Assembly: GCA_947044405.1 (NCBI GenBank)
Contig: CAMRHE010000017.1
Coordinates: forward strand, 12,471,353 to 12,535,352
From: Leptodactylus fallax
Taxonomy: Eukaryota > Chordata > Amphibia > Anura > Leptodactylidae
Direction: 5' to 3'
Length of the DNA stretch: 64,000 nt
Below, one piece after another: positions 23,661-37,459 of this stretch. Numbering within the stretch: position 1 is the first letter of the stretch; each line of letters starts with the position of its first letter. Both the position numbers and the translations under genes were made by a program. The notes under the pieces are model-generated. The model saw only the letters and a list, made by a program, of their open reading frames with translations, did not search any database and was not told where the DNA came from.

Positions 23661-26600
23661 TAGACTGCACAGTACCACTACCCTGTATATACACTGCACA
23701 GTACCACTACCCTGTATAGACACTGCACAGTACCACTACCCTGTATAGACACTGCCCAGTACCACTACCCTGTATAGACACTGCACAGTACCACTACCAC
23801 TATCCTGTATAGACAATGCACAGTACCACTACCCTGTATAGACTGCACAGTACCACTACCCTGTATAGACACTGCACAGTACCACTACCCTGTATAGACA
23901 CTGCACAGTACCACTACCCTGTATAGACACTGCACAGTACCACTACCACTATCCTGTATAGACACTGCACAGTACCACTACCACTATCCTGTATAGACAC
24001 TGCACAGTACCACTACCCTTTATAGACTGCACAGTACCACTACCCTGTATATACACTGCACAGTACCACTACCCTGTATAGACACTGCACAGTACCACTA
24101 CCACTACCCTGTATATACACTGCACAGTACCGCTACCCTGTATAGACTGCACAGTACCACTACCCTGTATATACACTGCACTGTACCACTACCCTGTATA
24201 GACACTGCACAGTACCACTACCACTACCCTGTATATACACTGCACAGTACCACTACCCTGTATAGACACTGCACAGTACCACTACCTTGTATAGACACTG
24301 CACAGTACCACTACCCTGTATAGACTGCACAGTACCACTACCCTGTATAGACACTGCACAGTACCACTACCCTGTATAGACACTGCACAGTACCACTACC
24401 CTGTATAGACACTGCCCAGTACCACTACCCTCTACAGACACTGCACAGTACCACTACCACTATCCTGTATAGACACTGCACAGTACCACTACCCTGTATA
24501 GACTGCACAGTACCACTACCCTGTATAGACTGCACAGTACCACTACCCTGTATAGACACTGCACAGTACCACTACCCTGTATAGACACTGCACAGTACCA
24601 CTACCCTGTATAGACACTGCACAGTACCACTACCCTGTATAGACACTGCACAGTACTACTACCCAGGTATAGACTGCACAGTACCACTACCCTGTATATA
24701 CACTGCACAGTACCACTACCCTGTATAGACACTGCACAGTACCACTACCCTGTATAGACACTGCACAGTACCACTACCCTGTATAGACACTGCACAGTAC
24801 CACTACCCTGTGTAGACTGCACAGTACCACTACCCTGTATAGACACTGTACAGTACCACTACCCTGTATAGACACTGCACAGTACCACTACCCTGTATAG
24901 ACACTGCCCAGTACCACTACCCTGTATAGACACTGCACAGTACCACTACCACTATCCTGTATAGACACTGCACAGTACCACTACCCTGTATAGACTGCAC
25001 AGTACCACTACCCTGTATAGACTGCACAGTACCCCTACCCTGTATAGACACTGCACAGTACCACTACCCTGTATAGACACTGCACAGTACCACTACCCTG
25101 TATATACACTGCACAGTACCACTACCCTGTATAGACACTGCACAGTACCACTACCACTACCCTGTATATACACTGCACAGTACCACTAACCTGTATAGAC
25201 TGCACAGTACCACTACCCTGTATATACACTGAACAGTACCACTACCCTGTATAGACACTGCACAGTACCACTACCCTGTATAGACACTGCACAGTACCAC
25301 TACCCTGTATAGACACTGCACAGTACCACTACCACTACCCTGTATAGACACTGCACAGTACCGCTACCCTGTATAGACACTGCACAGTACCACTACCACT
25401 ACCCTGTATAGACACTGCACAGTACCACTACCCTGTATATACACTGCACAGTACCACTACCCTGTATAGACTGCACAGTACCACTACCCTGTATAGACAC
25501 TGCACAGTACCACTACCCTGTATAGACACTGCACAGTACCACTACCCTGTATAGACACTGCACAGTACCACTATCCTGTATAGACACTGCCCAGTACCAC
25601 TACCCTGTATAGACACTGCACAGTACCACTACCCTGTATAGACACTGCACAGTACCACTACCACTATCCTGTATAGACACTGCACAGTACCACTACCCTG
25701 TATAGACTGCACAGTACCACTACCCTGTATAGACTGCACAGTACCACTACCCTGTATAGACACTGCACAGTACCACTAACCTGTATAGACACTGCACAGT
25801 ACCACTACCCTGTATATACACTGCACAGTACCACTACCCTGTATAGACACTGCACAGTACCACTACCACTACCCTGTATATACACTGCACAGTACCACTA
25901 CCCTGTATAGACTGCACAGTACCACTACCCTGTATATACACTGAACAGTACCACTACCCTGTATAGACACTGCACAGTACCACTACCACTACCCTGTATA
26001 TACACTGCCCAGTACCACTACCCTGTATAGACACTGCACAGTACCACTACCCTGTATAGACACTGCACAGTACCACTACCCTGTATAGACACTGCACAGT
26101 ACCACTACCCTGTATATACACTGCACAGTACCACTACCCTGTATAGACACTGCACAGTACCACTACCCTGTATAGACACTGCACAGTACCACTACCCTGT
26201 ATAGACACTGTACAGTACCACTACCACTACCCTGTATAGACACTGCACAGTACCGCTACCCTGTATAGACACTGCACAGTACCACTACCACTACCCTGTA
26301 TAGACACTGCACAGTACCACTACCCTGTATATACACTGCACAGTACCACTACCCTGTATAGACTGCACAGTACCACTACCCTGTATAGACACTGCACAGT
26401 ACCACTACCCTGTATAGACACTGCACAGTACCACTACCCTGTATAGACACTGCACAGTACCACTATCCTGTATAGACACTGCCCAGTACCACTACCCTGT
26501 ATAGACACTGCACAGTACCACTACCCTGTATAGACACTGCACAGTACCACTACCACTATCCTGTATAGACACTGCACAGTACCACTACACTGTATAGACT

Positions 26601-27365
26601 GCACAGTACCACTACCCTGTATATACACTGCACAGTACCACTACCCTGTATAGACTGCACAGTACCACTACCCTGTATAGACACTGCACAGTACCACTAA
26701 CCTGTATAGACTGCACAGTACCACTACCCTGTATAGACACTGCACAGTACCACTACCCTGTATAGACACTGCACAGTACCACTATCCTGTATAGACACTG
26801 CCCAGTACCACTAACCTGTATAGACACTGCACAGTACCACTACGCAGTATAGACACTGCACAGTACCACTACCACTATCCTGTATAGACACTGCACAGTA
26901 CCACTACCCTGTATAGACTGCACAGTACCACTACCCTGTATATACACTGCACAGTACCACTACCCTGTATATACACTGCACAGTACCGCTACCCTGTATA
27001 GACTGCACAGTACCACTACCCTGTATATACACTGCACAGTACTACTACCCTGTATAGACACTGCACAGTACCACTACCACTACCCTGTATATACACTGCA
27101 CAGTACCACTACCCTGTATAGACACTGCACAGTACCACTACCCTGTATAGACTCTGCACAGTACCACTACCCTGTATAGACTGAACAGTACCACTACCCT
27201 GTATAGACACTGCACAGTACCACTACCCTGTATAGACACTGCACAGTACCACTACCCTGTATAGACACTGCACAGTACCACTACCCTGTATAGACACTGC
27301 ACAGTACCACTACCACTATCCTGTATAGACACTGCACAGTACCACTACCCTGTATAGACTGCACA
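23660..27365. repeat. Satellite domain type A, second block
   Basis: 27-bp units are frequent again. A CCTGTGTAGACTGC landmark occurs near 24807. The right boundary is the last 27-bp unit before 27365. Confidence 0.55.
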
Positions 27366-29670
27366 GTACCACTACCCTGTATATACACTGCACAGTACCA
27401 TTACCCTGTATAGACACTGCACAGTACCACTACCCTGTATAGACACTGTACAGTACCACTACCACTACCCTGTATAGACACTGCACAGTACCGCTACCCT
27501 GTATAGACACTGCACAGTACCACTACCACTACCCTGTATATACACTGCACAGTACCACTACCCTGTATAGACACTGCACAGTACCACTACCCTGTATAGA
27601 CACTGCACAGTACCGCTAACCTGTATAGACACTGCACAATACCGCTACCCTGTATAGACACTGCACAGTACCACTACCCTGTATAGACACTGCACAGTAC
27701 CGCTACCCTGTATAGACACTGCACAGTACCGCTACCCTGTATAGACACTGCACAGTACCGCTACCCTGTATATACACTGCACAGTACCACTACCCTGTAT
27801 AGACACTACCACTACCACTACCCTGTATAGACACTGCACATTACCACTACCACTACCCTGTATATACACTGCACAGTACCACTACCCTGTATAGACACTG
27901 CACAGTACTACTACCACTACACTGTATAGACACTGCACAGTACCACTACCACTACCCTGTATAGACACTGCAAATTACCACTACCCTGTATAGACACTGC
28001 ACAGTACCACTACCCTGTATAGACACTGCACAGTACCACTACCTCTACCCTGTATACACACTGCACAGTACCACTACCCTGTATAGACACTGCACAGTAC
28101 TACTACCCTGTATAGACATTGCACAGTACCACTACCCTGTATAGACACTGCACAGTACCACTACCCTGTATAGACACTGCACAGTACCACTACCCTGTAT
28201 AGACACTGCACAGTACCACTACCACTACCCTGTATATACACTGCACAGTACCACTACCCTGTATAGACACTGCACAGTACCACTACCACTACCCTGTATA
28301 TACACTGCACAGTACCACTACCCTGTATAGACTCTGCACAGTACCACTACCACTACCCTGTATAGACTGCACAGTACCACTACCCTGTATATACACTGCA
28401 CAGTACCACTACCCTGTATAGACACTGTACAGTACCACTACCACTACCCTGTATAGACACTGCACAGTAACACTACCACTACCCTGTATAGACACTGCAC
28501 AGTACCACTACCACTACCCTGTATAGACACTGCACAGTACCACTACCACTACCCTGTATATACACTGCACAGTACCACTACCCTGTATAGACACTGTACA
28601 GTACCACTACCACTACCCTGTATATACACTGCACAGTACCACTACCCTGTATAGACACTGCACAGTACCACTACCACTACCCTGTATAGACACCGCACAG
28701 TACCACTACCCTGTATAGACACTGCACAGTACCACTACCCTGTATAGACACTGCACAGTACTACTACCCTGTATAGACACTGCACAGTACCACTACCACT
28801 ACCCTGTATATACACTGCACAGTACCACTACCCTGTATAGACTCTGCACAGTACCACTACCACTACCCTGTATAGACTGCACAGTACCACTACCCTGTAT
28901 ATACACTGCACAGTACCACTACCCTATATAGACACTGTACAGTACCACTACCACTACCCTGTATAGACACTGCACAGTAACACTACCACTACCCTGTATA
29001 GACACTGCACAATACCACTACCATTACCCTGTATAGACACTGCACAGTACCACTACCACTACCCTGTATAGACACTGCACAGTACCACTACCACTACCCT
29101 GTATAGACACCGCACAGTACCACTACCCTGTATAGACACTGCACAGTACCACTACCCTGTATAGACACTGCACAGTATCACTACCCTGTATAGACACTGC
29201 ACAGTACCACTACCCTGTATAGACACTGCACAGTACCACTACCCTGTATAGACACTGCACAGTACCACTACCACTACACTGTATAGACACTGCACAGTAC
29301 CACTACCACTACCCTGTATAGACACTGCTCAGTACCACGACCCTGTATAGACACTGCACAGTACCACTACCCTGTATAGACACTGCACAGTACCACTACC
29401 TCTACCCTGTATATACACTGCACAGTACCATTACCCTGTATAGACACTGCACAGTACCACTACCCTGTATAGACACTGCACAGTACTACTACCCTGTATA
29501 GACACTGCACAGTACCACTACCCTGTATAGACACTGCACAGTACCACTACCCTGTATAGACACTGCACAGTACCACTACCCTGTATAGACACTGCCCAGT
29601 ACCACTACCCTGTATAGACACTGCACAGTACCACTACCACTATCCTGTATAGACACTGCACAGTACCACT
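27365..29670. repeat. Satellite domain type B, second block
   Basis: 35-bp units dominate. The TATAGACTCTGCACAG landmark appears twice (near 28330 and 28842). The CTGCTCAGTACCACGACCC landmark is at 29325, 6111 bp after its first copy. Confidence 0.55.
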
Positions 29671-31290
29671 ACGCTGTATAGACTGCACAGTACCACTACC
29701 CTGTATAGACACTGCACAGTACCATTACCCTGTATAGACACTGCACAGTACCACTACCCTGTGTAGACTGCACAGTACCACTACCCTGTATAGACACTGC
29801 ACAGTACCACTACCCTGTATAGACACTGCCCAGTACCACTACCCTGTATAGACACTGCACAGTACCACTACCACTATCCTGTATAGACACTGCACAGTAC
29901 CACTACCCTGTATAGACTGCACAGTACCACTACCCTGTATAGACTGCACAGTACCACTACCCTGTATAGACACTGCACAGTACCACTACCCTGTATAGAC
30001 ACTGCACAGTACCACTACCCTGTATAGACACTGCCCAGTACCACTGCCCTGTATAGACACTGCACAGTACCACTACCACTATCCTGTATAGACACTGCAC
30101 AGTACCACTACCCTGTATAGACTGCACAGTACCACTACCCTGTATAGACACTGCACAGTACCTCTACCCTGTATAGACACTGCACAGTACCACTACCACT
30201 ACCCTGTATATACACTGCACAGTACCGCTACCCCCCTGTATAGACTGCACAGTACCACTACCCTGTATATACACTGCACAGTACCACTACCCTGTATAGA
30301 CACTGCACAGTACCACTACCACTACCCTGTATATACACTGCACAGTACCACTACCCTGTATAGACACTGCACAGTACCACTACCCTGTATAGACACTGCA
30401 CAGTACCACTACCCTGTATAGACTGCACAGTACCACTACCCTGTATAGACACTGCACAGTACCACTACCCTGTATAGACACTGCACAGTACCACTACCCT
30501 GTATAGACACTGCCCAGTACCACTACCCTGTATAGACACTGCACAGTACCACTACCACTATCCTGTATAGACACTGCACAGTACCACTACCCTGTATAGA
30601 CACTGCACAGTACCACTACCACTACCCTGTATATACACTGCACAGTACCACTACCCTGTATAGACACTGCACAGTACCACTACCCTGTATAGACACTGCA
30701 CAGTACCACCCTGTATAGACTGCACAGTACCACTACCCTGTATAGACACTGCACAGTACCACTACCCTGTATAGACACTGCACAGTACCACTACCCTGTA
30801 TAGACACTGCCCAGTACCACTACCCTGTATAGACACTGCACAGTACCACTACCCTGTATAGACACTGCACAGTACCACTACCACTATCCTGTATAGACAC
30901 TGCACAGTACCACTACCCAAACACAGTACCACTACCCTGTATATACACTGCACAGTACCACTACCCTGTATATACACTGCACAGTACCGCTACCCTGTAT
31001 AGACTGCACAGTACCACTACCCTGTATATACACTGCACAGTACTACTACCCTGTATAGACACTGCACAGTACCACTACCACTACCCTGTATATACACTGC
31101 ACAGTACCACTACCCTGTATAGACACTGCACAGTACCACTACCCTGTATAGACTCTGCACAGTACCACTACCCTGTATAGACTGCACAGTACCACTACCC
31201 TGTATATACACTGCACAGTACCATTACCCTGTATAGACACTGCACAGTACCACTACCACTACCCTGTATATACACTGCACAGTACCGCTA
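29670..31290. repeat. Satellite domain type A, third block
   Basis: 27-bp units return. It carries the CCTGTGTAGA landmark at 29758 and the same 64-codon ORF signature as 15694 and 19962. Confidence 0.55.
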
Positions 31291-34182
31291 CCCTGTATAG
31301 ACTGCACAGTACCACTACCCTGTATATACACTGCACAGTACCACTACCCTGTATATACACTGCACAGTACCACTACCACTACCCTGTATATACACTGCAC
31401 AGTACCACTACCCTGTATAGACACTGCACAGTACCACTACCACTACCCTGTATATACACTGCACAGTACCACTACCCTGTATAGACACTGCACAGTACCA
31501 CTACCCTGTAGAGACACTGCACAGTACCACTTCCCTGTATAGACACTGCACAGTACCACTACCACTACCCTGTATATACACTGCACAGTACCACTACCCT
31601 GTATAGACACTGCACAGTACCACTACCCTGTATAGACACTGCACAGTACCACTACCCTGTATAGACACTGCACAGTACCACTACCACTACCCTGTATAGA
31701 CACTGCACAGTACCACTACCCTGTATAGACACTGCACAGTACCACTACCACTACCCTGTATATACACTGCACAGTACCACTACCCTGTATAGACACTGCA
31801 CAGTACCACTACCCTGTATAGACACTGCACATTACCGCTAACCTGTATAGACACTGCACAGTACCGCTACCCTGTATAGACACTGCACAGTACCACTACC
31901 CTATATAGACACTGCACAGTACCGCTACCCTGTATAGACACTGCACAGACCGACCCTGTATAGACACTGCACAGTACCGCTACCCTGTATAGACACTGCA
32001 CAGTACCGCTACCCTGTATAGACACTGCACAGTACCGCTACCCTGTATATACACTGCACAGTACCACTACCCTGTATAGACACTGTACAGTACCACTACC
32101 ACTACCCTGTATAGAAAGTGCACACTACCACTAGCCTGTATAGACACTGCACAGTACCACTACCACTACCCTGTATAGACACTGCACAGTACCACTACCA
32201 CCCCATACCACTACCCTGTATAGACACTGCACAGTACCACTACCCTGTATAGACACTGCACAGTACCACTACCCTGTATAGACACTGCACAGTACCACTA
32301 CCACTACCCTGTATAGACACTGCACAGTACCACTACCACTACCCTGTATATACACTGCACAGTACCACTACCCGTATAGACACTACCACTACCACTACCC
32401 TGTATAGACACTGCACACACCACTACCACTACCCTGTATAGACACTGCCCAGTACCACTACCCTGTATAGACACTGCACAGTACCACTACCCTGTATAGA
32501 CACTGCACAATACCACTACCACTAACCCGTATATACACTGCACGACAGACACTACCACTACCACTACCCTGTATAGACACTGCACAGTACCACTACCACT
32601 ACCCTGTATATACACTGCACAGTACCACTACCCTGTATAGACACTGCACAGTACCACTACCACTACACTGTATAGACACTGCACAGTACCACTACCACTA
32701 CCCTGTATAGACACTGCAAATTACCCCTACCCTGTATAGACACTGCACAGTACCACTACCCTGTATAGACACTGCACAGTACCACTACCTCTACCCTGTA
32801 TATACACTGCACAGTACCACTACCCTGTATTGACACTGCACAGTACTACTACCCTGTATAGACATTGCACAGTACCACTACCCTGTATAGACACTGCACA
32901 GTACCACTACCCTGTATAGACACTGCACAGTACCACTACCCTGTATAGACACTGCACAGTACCACTACCACTACCCTGTATATACACTGCACAGTACCAC
33001 TACCCTGTATAGACACTGCACAGTACCACTACCACTACCCTGTATAGACATCGCACAGTACCACTACCCTGTATAGACACTGCACAGTACCACTACCCTG
33101 TATAGACACTGCACAGTACTACTACCCTGTATAGACACTGCACAGTACCACTACCACTACCCTGTATATACACTGCTCAGTACCACTACCCTGTATAGAC
33201 TCTGCACAGTACCACTACCACTACCCTGTATAGACTGCACAGTACCACTACCCTGTATATACACTGCACAGTACCACTACCCTGTATAGACACTGTACAG
33301 TACCACTACCACTACCCTGTATAGACACTGCACAGTAACACTACCACTACCCTGTATAGACACTGCACAGTACCACTACCACTACCCTGTATAGACACTG
33401 CACAGTACCACTACCACTACCCTGTATAGACACCGCACAGTACCACTACCCTGTATAGACACTGCACAGTACCACTACCCTGTATAGACACTGCACAGTA
33501 TCACTACCCTGTATAGACACTGCACAGTACCACTACCACTACCCTGTATAGACACTTCCCAGTACCACTACCTCTATCCTGTATAGACACTGCACAGTAC
33601 CACTACCACTATCCTGTATAGACACTGCACAGTACCACTACCCTGTATAGACACTGCACAGTACCACTACCCTGTATAGACACTGCACAGTACCACTACC
33701 ACTACACTGTATAGACACTGCACAGTACCACTACCACTACCCTGTATAGACACTGCTCAGTACCACGACCCTGTATAGACACTGCACAGTACCACTACCC
33801 TGTATAGACACTGCACAGTACCACTACCTCTACCCTGTATATACACTGCACAGTACCATTTCCCTGTATAGACACTGCACAGTACCACTACCCTGTATAG
33901 ACACTGCACAGTACTACTACCCTGTATAGACACTGCACAGTACCACTACCCTGTATAGACACTGCACAGTACCACTACCCTGTATAGACACTGCACAGTA
34001 CTACTACCCTGTATAGACACTGCACAGTACCACTACCCTGTATAGACACTGCACAGACCACTACCACTACCCTGTATAGACACTGCACAGTACCACTACC
34101 CTGTATAGACACTGCAGAGTACCACTACCCTGTATAGACTGCACAGTACCACTACCCTGTATAGACACTGCACAGTACCACC
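31290..34182. repeat. Satellite domain type B, third block, with decaying edge
   Basis: 35-bp units dominate. Landmarks are at about 33185 (TATAGACTCTGCACAG) and 33753 (CTGCTCAGTACCACGACC), 4428 bp after the previous copy. Irregular units cluster at 31940-32560. Confidence 0.55.
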
Positions 34183-34519
34183 TCCACAGGTGAGACTGGT
34201 CTGGAGATATACATGTATACATAGAACTGCCTCTAGGTTATTCCCTCTCTGTGACTAGTGATATACTGGACTCATTAGGTTAATTACAGATTGCGGAGCA
34301 ATAATTAAGGTGATTTATCATCAGCAGTGTTATATATCACACTCTGTGTATATATTTTGCATATCCCTCCTGTATACCCTTCCATGCCCTTGTTACTTTC
34401 TGTCCATCCTTTACATGGAGTTTTCTTTTTACCATTATGTACCAAGGAAATTACAATCACTTATATATGGCAGCTTCATATACAACCGCTATAACCTACA
34501 AAACACGATACAAGAGTTA
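34183..34519. other. Right flank of the satellite; no gene recognised
   Basis: Unique-looking DNA between the array and the 3' end of the minus-strand pseudogene. It opens with CCACAGGTGAGACT, which resembles a splice donor, but no coding context supports use. Confidence 0.4.
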
Positions 34520-34538
34520 CCAATGTAAAAAGATCATC

Positions 34539-34544
34539 TTTATT
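34539..34544 (-). promoter_or_regulatory. Candidate poly(A) signal AATAAA
   Basis: AATAATAAAGATG on the minus strand, about 95 nt past the last TGA of the candidate pseudogene at 34636-34638. Confidence 0.5.
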
Positions 34545-35411
34545 ATTACAATTACATAGATCTGAGTCCTACAGCTCAAGAGGACGACATCGGGGTCAGC
34601 ACAATACAGGAAATCACAGACATGGATAGTGATGGTCACTCAGATCCAATCTCCTTCATCTTCTCCTCTACATCATCTTTCAGATTGTCATTTGGCATCT
34701 TCTTCAGCATGTAAGGAGAGATTTCTCTGAGGTCCCAGTTTTAATCTGAAAAGATGTGATGATGGATTAGAAAAGTGATGTAGGAAACCTCTCCAGTGAG
34801 AGCGATGGGGATGGACACAATGGGGATTGTACGTTGCCTCCTCTTTGGTCCTTCTTCTTCTCCTCCTGTTCTCCTCTCATCTTCTCTGTCTCTAGCCGGT
34901 GGTTTATCAGAACCTGCAAATACAATCCACATAAGAACAAAGTCCTGAGGACAAGAGAAATGGAGAGAAAGCAGAACTACAATCTCACCTTTTATCTTTT
35001 AGCTTCTTCCACCATTTTCTTCAATGTTCTCTTCACATTCTGCAGATCCCTGTGACCTGCGGAAGAAATAGAGATCATGTCTAAGAAATATCAATGAGAA
35101 TAGATGGAGAGTATTCATGTATCTGGTGGAGAAGAATGTAAAAATGTATGGTGGCAGCAAGATCTAGTGTGAATTGTAACACATGCATTCTTTCAACTGA
35201 CCGCTATTACTTTTGACTTCCCTATACACGTGCATTCTCGGTTGGCAGAGAGTTCAAGCATTTTCAATGGAGAGGGTGGAATAAGCCATGACCAGACCCA
35301 ATGCTAACAACTTTTCTCCTGCCAGAAAAAAAAATTACTTCTTTATTCTGTATGGTAACAGCCCGTATACCCCTGATAACCCCCGTATACCCCCACATCT
35401 GCTCTTAATAC

Positions 35412-35534
35412 CTGCTGCATGTTTCCTCCATTGAGCTTAGAAGCGGTTCTTCTCTTGGTGATGGAGGAGATTTTCAGACTTAGTGGCTTTGACTTGACTT
35501 TTCTCTCTTCCTCTATTGCAGCTGGTAAACAGGC
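35412..35534 (-). CDS. Candidate internal exon, 41 codons, phase 0-0
   Basis: Bounded by AATCACAG on its upstream side and a GTATTAAG donor, with an open frame over exactly 123 nt. The peptide is basic, with SKPLSLKISSITKRRTASKL in the middle and GGNMQQ at the end. It is the best preserved block of the locus at 34520-35534. Upstream exons beyond 35.6 kb were not found; a microsatellite and a MITE fragment lie there. Confidence 0.4.
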
Positions 35535-35726
35535 CTGTGATTCAGTGATCAGAAAGTGGAAGAAGACAGGGTTAATTGTGAAGGTTTAATGCACACAAGC
35601 CTGACAAACTGTATAAGGTAAGGATGTGATATACACAAGAGGCAGCGTATGTCATGTAGGGGCCTGGTAGTCATACACCCCTTTAAGTGCACAGCTACAC
35701 GTGTTAACGTGACATGAGACATCTTC

Positions 35727-35727
<1 letters not shown>

Positions 35728-35785
<58 letters not shown>

Positions 35786-35786
35786 C
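35728..35786. repeat. (TA)n/(CA)n microsatellite
   Basis: About 18 TA dinucleotides run into CACATATACACACACACACA. Confidence 0.95.
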
Positions 35787-35837
35787 AAGTGTATGAGGCC
35801 TCCAGTGCTCTTCTTCTCTGTAAGATTCCATACAAAT

Positions 35838-36050
35838 CCTTAAAGGGAACCTATCACTGGGAAACCCTATTTTCACTAACAGCACGTCAGAATAGCCTTT
35901 AGAAAGACTATTCTTCTCCTACCTTTATTTTTATGCTCCACGCCACGCTGTTTTGTAGAATTTTCTTCTTTCTTCTTTATGCAAATTAGTCTTCAGAAAG
36001 CACAGCGAGCATTTCCCCTAACAGCCCCTTACTGCTGTAAAAGTGGAATT
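35838..36050 (+). mobile_element. T2-like MITE, one end only
   Basis: Begins TTAAAGGGAACCTATCACTG, close to the end of the element at 4243. No matching right end was found; the sequence fades near 36050. Confidence 0.5.
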
Positions 36051-36609
36051 CTTACATCCAACAATAATCTAGACTCCATAACTTTAGTATACTTTGACCA
36101 TATAACTTCCTCTTGTTTGCCACCGGACCCCTCACCCATTACACCCACAACATGAACCACACATAAAGGACCTTTTGCATGGGCCGATGGGCCGGTGAAC
36201 GCTCATTCCTGACTTGTGACCCATGTAAACAGGGCCCCAATCAGTCGACAAAGGAGAAAACACTTGCTTGCTCAAAATATACAAAGGGTCTTCTTGGACC
36301 TTATTTTCAGATCGTTGGTGGTCCAGCACCTGACACCCTCACAGATCAGCTGTTCAGGCCATGTGAGGTCATGTTCTTCAATCACAAGGCTTGGTTACAG
36401 CTAATACTGATGAGCTAAGGCTGGGCTGGCTCTAGGTTTTGGGCCCTTGGGTGACAGAGCCTCAGTGTGCCCCTTTGCGGCTGCTGTGTGTTCCTATAAA
36501 AGACACCACTGCAAATATAAACACCTTAAATTGGATGGTTTTACTGTGGCAACCTCTGCTGGAGCTCCTGCGGGTCTTCTGTAGTTTTCAATCTTTACAT
36601 TGCAAAGAT
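36050..36609. other. Unassigned DNA with repeat-like fragments
   Basis: Nothing codes convincingly. GGGCCGATGGGCCGGTGAAC (36182) looks like part of an eroded foldback element. Confidence 0.35.
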
Positions 36610-36737
36610 TGCCCTAGAATATTATGGTGGTTCATGGGTGGTGAACCCCAAAAAAGTTGTGTTTGGCCGAACCCAAAATTTTTGGAAAATCTGTAACAAA
36701 CCTGGCTTTTTGCAAACTGGTTTGCTCATTCCTAAAG
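36610..36737. mobile_element. Fragment of the GATGAGCAAAC-type foldback MITE
   Basis: Contains TTCATGGGTGGTGAACCCC, GGCCGAACCCAAAATTTTTG and CTGGTTTGCTCATTCC. These phrases are shared with segments at 37815, 42390 and 55630-56440. It corresponds to the right end of the family. Confidence 0.65.
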
Positions 36738-37459
36738 ACAAAAATAAGCCAGACACTAGAGTACACCATTCCTCGCTAAATAAGTCATAAAATATCTGTA
36801 TTTGCTCTTGGGCTTCACGAAAGCACGCGGACACCAGAACTATGAAAAACCACCAGCGCAGACTTTTAATAGCAAATGATGTGCGAACACTCCTGACTAT
36901 ACTCATCACCAGAGAAGTAGGATATGAGGATAAGTTTTGACAATCAGATGTCTTATGTTGACCTTTGGGAAGGTTCCAGCAGGATCGCTGCTTGTTAATG
37001 CGTTCACAATTCTACAATATGCACTTCAAGTCCCCAGCGGAAAGTGAAAATGAAAAAGTGATCAGAATTTAAGCATTGCAGACATGAAGAGAGAGGGTCG
37101 GCCTGGCGGAGCCCCGGATTTAACCTTCTATACCTCACTAGTAATCAACATTTTGCCCAGGGAAATCAAACACTAATGTGGAGATAGATGTGTAAGGTTG
37201 GCGTCTTGGAGAAGGTTCGACGGGAAGACCAATTCTACTTATTTCAAAGGTAAATAAAGCAATGAGATGTCTACTGAATGTGAATGTTAAGCAATGGAGG
37301 TGGAATGTACTACTTGGCGGTTTTATAAGGAAAAGTACAACTGGGGTCTTATAAAATGTATTTTGAGAAAATCGACTAGTTAGGGTTATGGACAGTGTGT
37401 TGTGGGGTCTAGAAGACGCCACTATGGATACTGGTGATAAAAAGTCATTATTAGACTTA
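36738..37459. other. Unassigned DNA
   Basis: No supported gene. The 186-codon minus-strand ORF (37138-37698) runs across a MITE-like segment and has no domain. Confidence 0.35.

Larger units (their letters stand above)
18558..34182. repeat. 29-bp satellite array, right arm
   Basis: Continuation of the same 29/27/35-bp unit family without other insertions until CACAGTACCACCTCC near 34182. With the left arm it gives roughly 18.9 kb of satellite, on the order of 600 units by length. Unit variants are not random: whole multi-unit blocks recur. The 64-codon minus-strand ORFs at 15694, 19962 and 29957 encode identical peptides, showing near-exact block copies. Sporadic irregular units occur (for example 30225-30240, 30917-30925, 31949-31957, 32195-32215, 32540-32560). 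Confidence 0.97.
34520..35534 (-). pseudogene. Degraded multi-exon minus-strand gene or pseudogene, unidentified
   Basis: Four exon-like blocks with matching splice signals lie in order on the minus strand: 35534-35412, 35056-34989, 34913-34789 and 34745-34520. A poly(A) signal is at 34539-34544. The first block is an exact phase-0 exon of 41 codons (ACLPAAIEEERKVKS..). The later blocks contain charged helical peptides (VKRTLKKMVEEAKR; KPPARDREDERRTGGEEEG; LREISPYMLKKMPNDNLKDD), but every joining I tried meets a stop. The frame of the third block runs through a TAA into 34 further protein-like codons that end at TGA (34636-34638). This fits a decayed gene, or one with a stop in the second block and non-coding later exons. 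I do not recognise the family. Confidence 0.4.

Noticed and set aside
13731..34182. Possible CRISPR array (many ~29-bp repeats)
   Set aside because: The units are directly contiguous with no unique spacers, no cas genes are present and the context is vertebrate. It is a tandem satellite.
13731..34182. Possible repetitive coding region (ORFs such as those at 14356, 15694, 19962, 23563, 29957)
   Set aside because: The 29-bp period is not a multiple of three, and one register contains a stop, so frames close about every 87 nt unless a length variant shifts them. The 61-76-codon ORFs are by-products.
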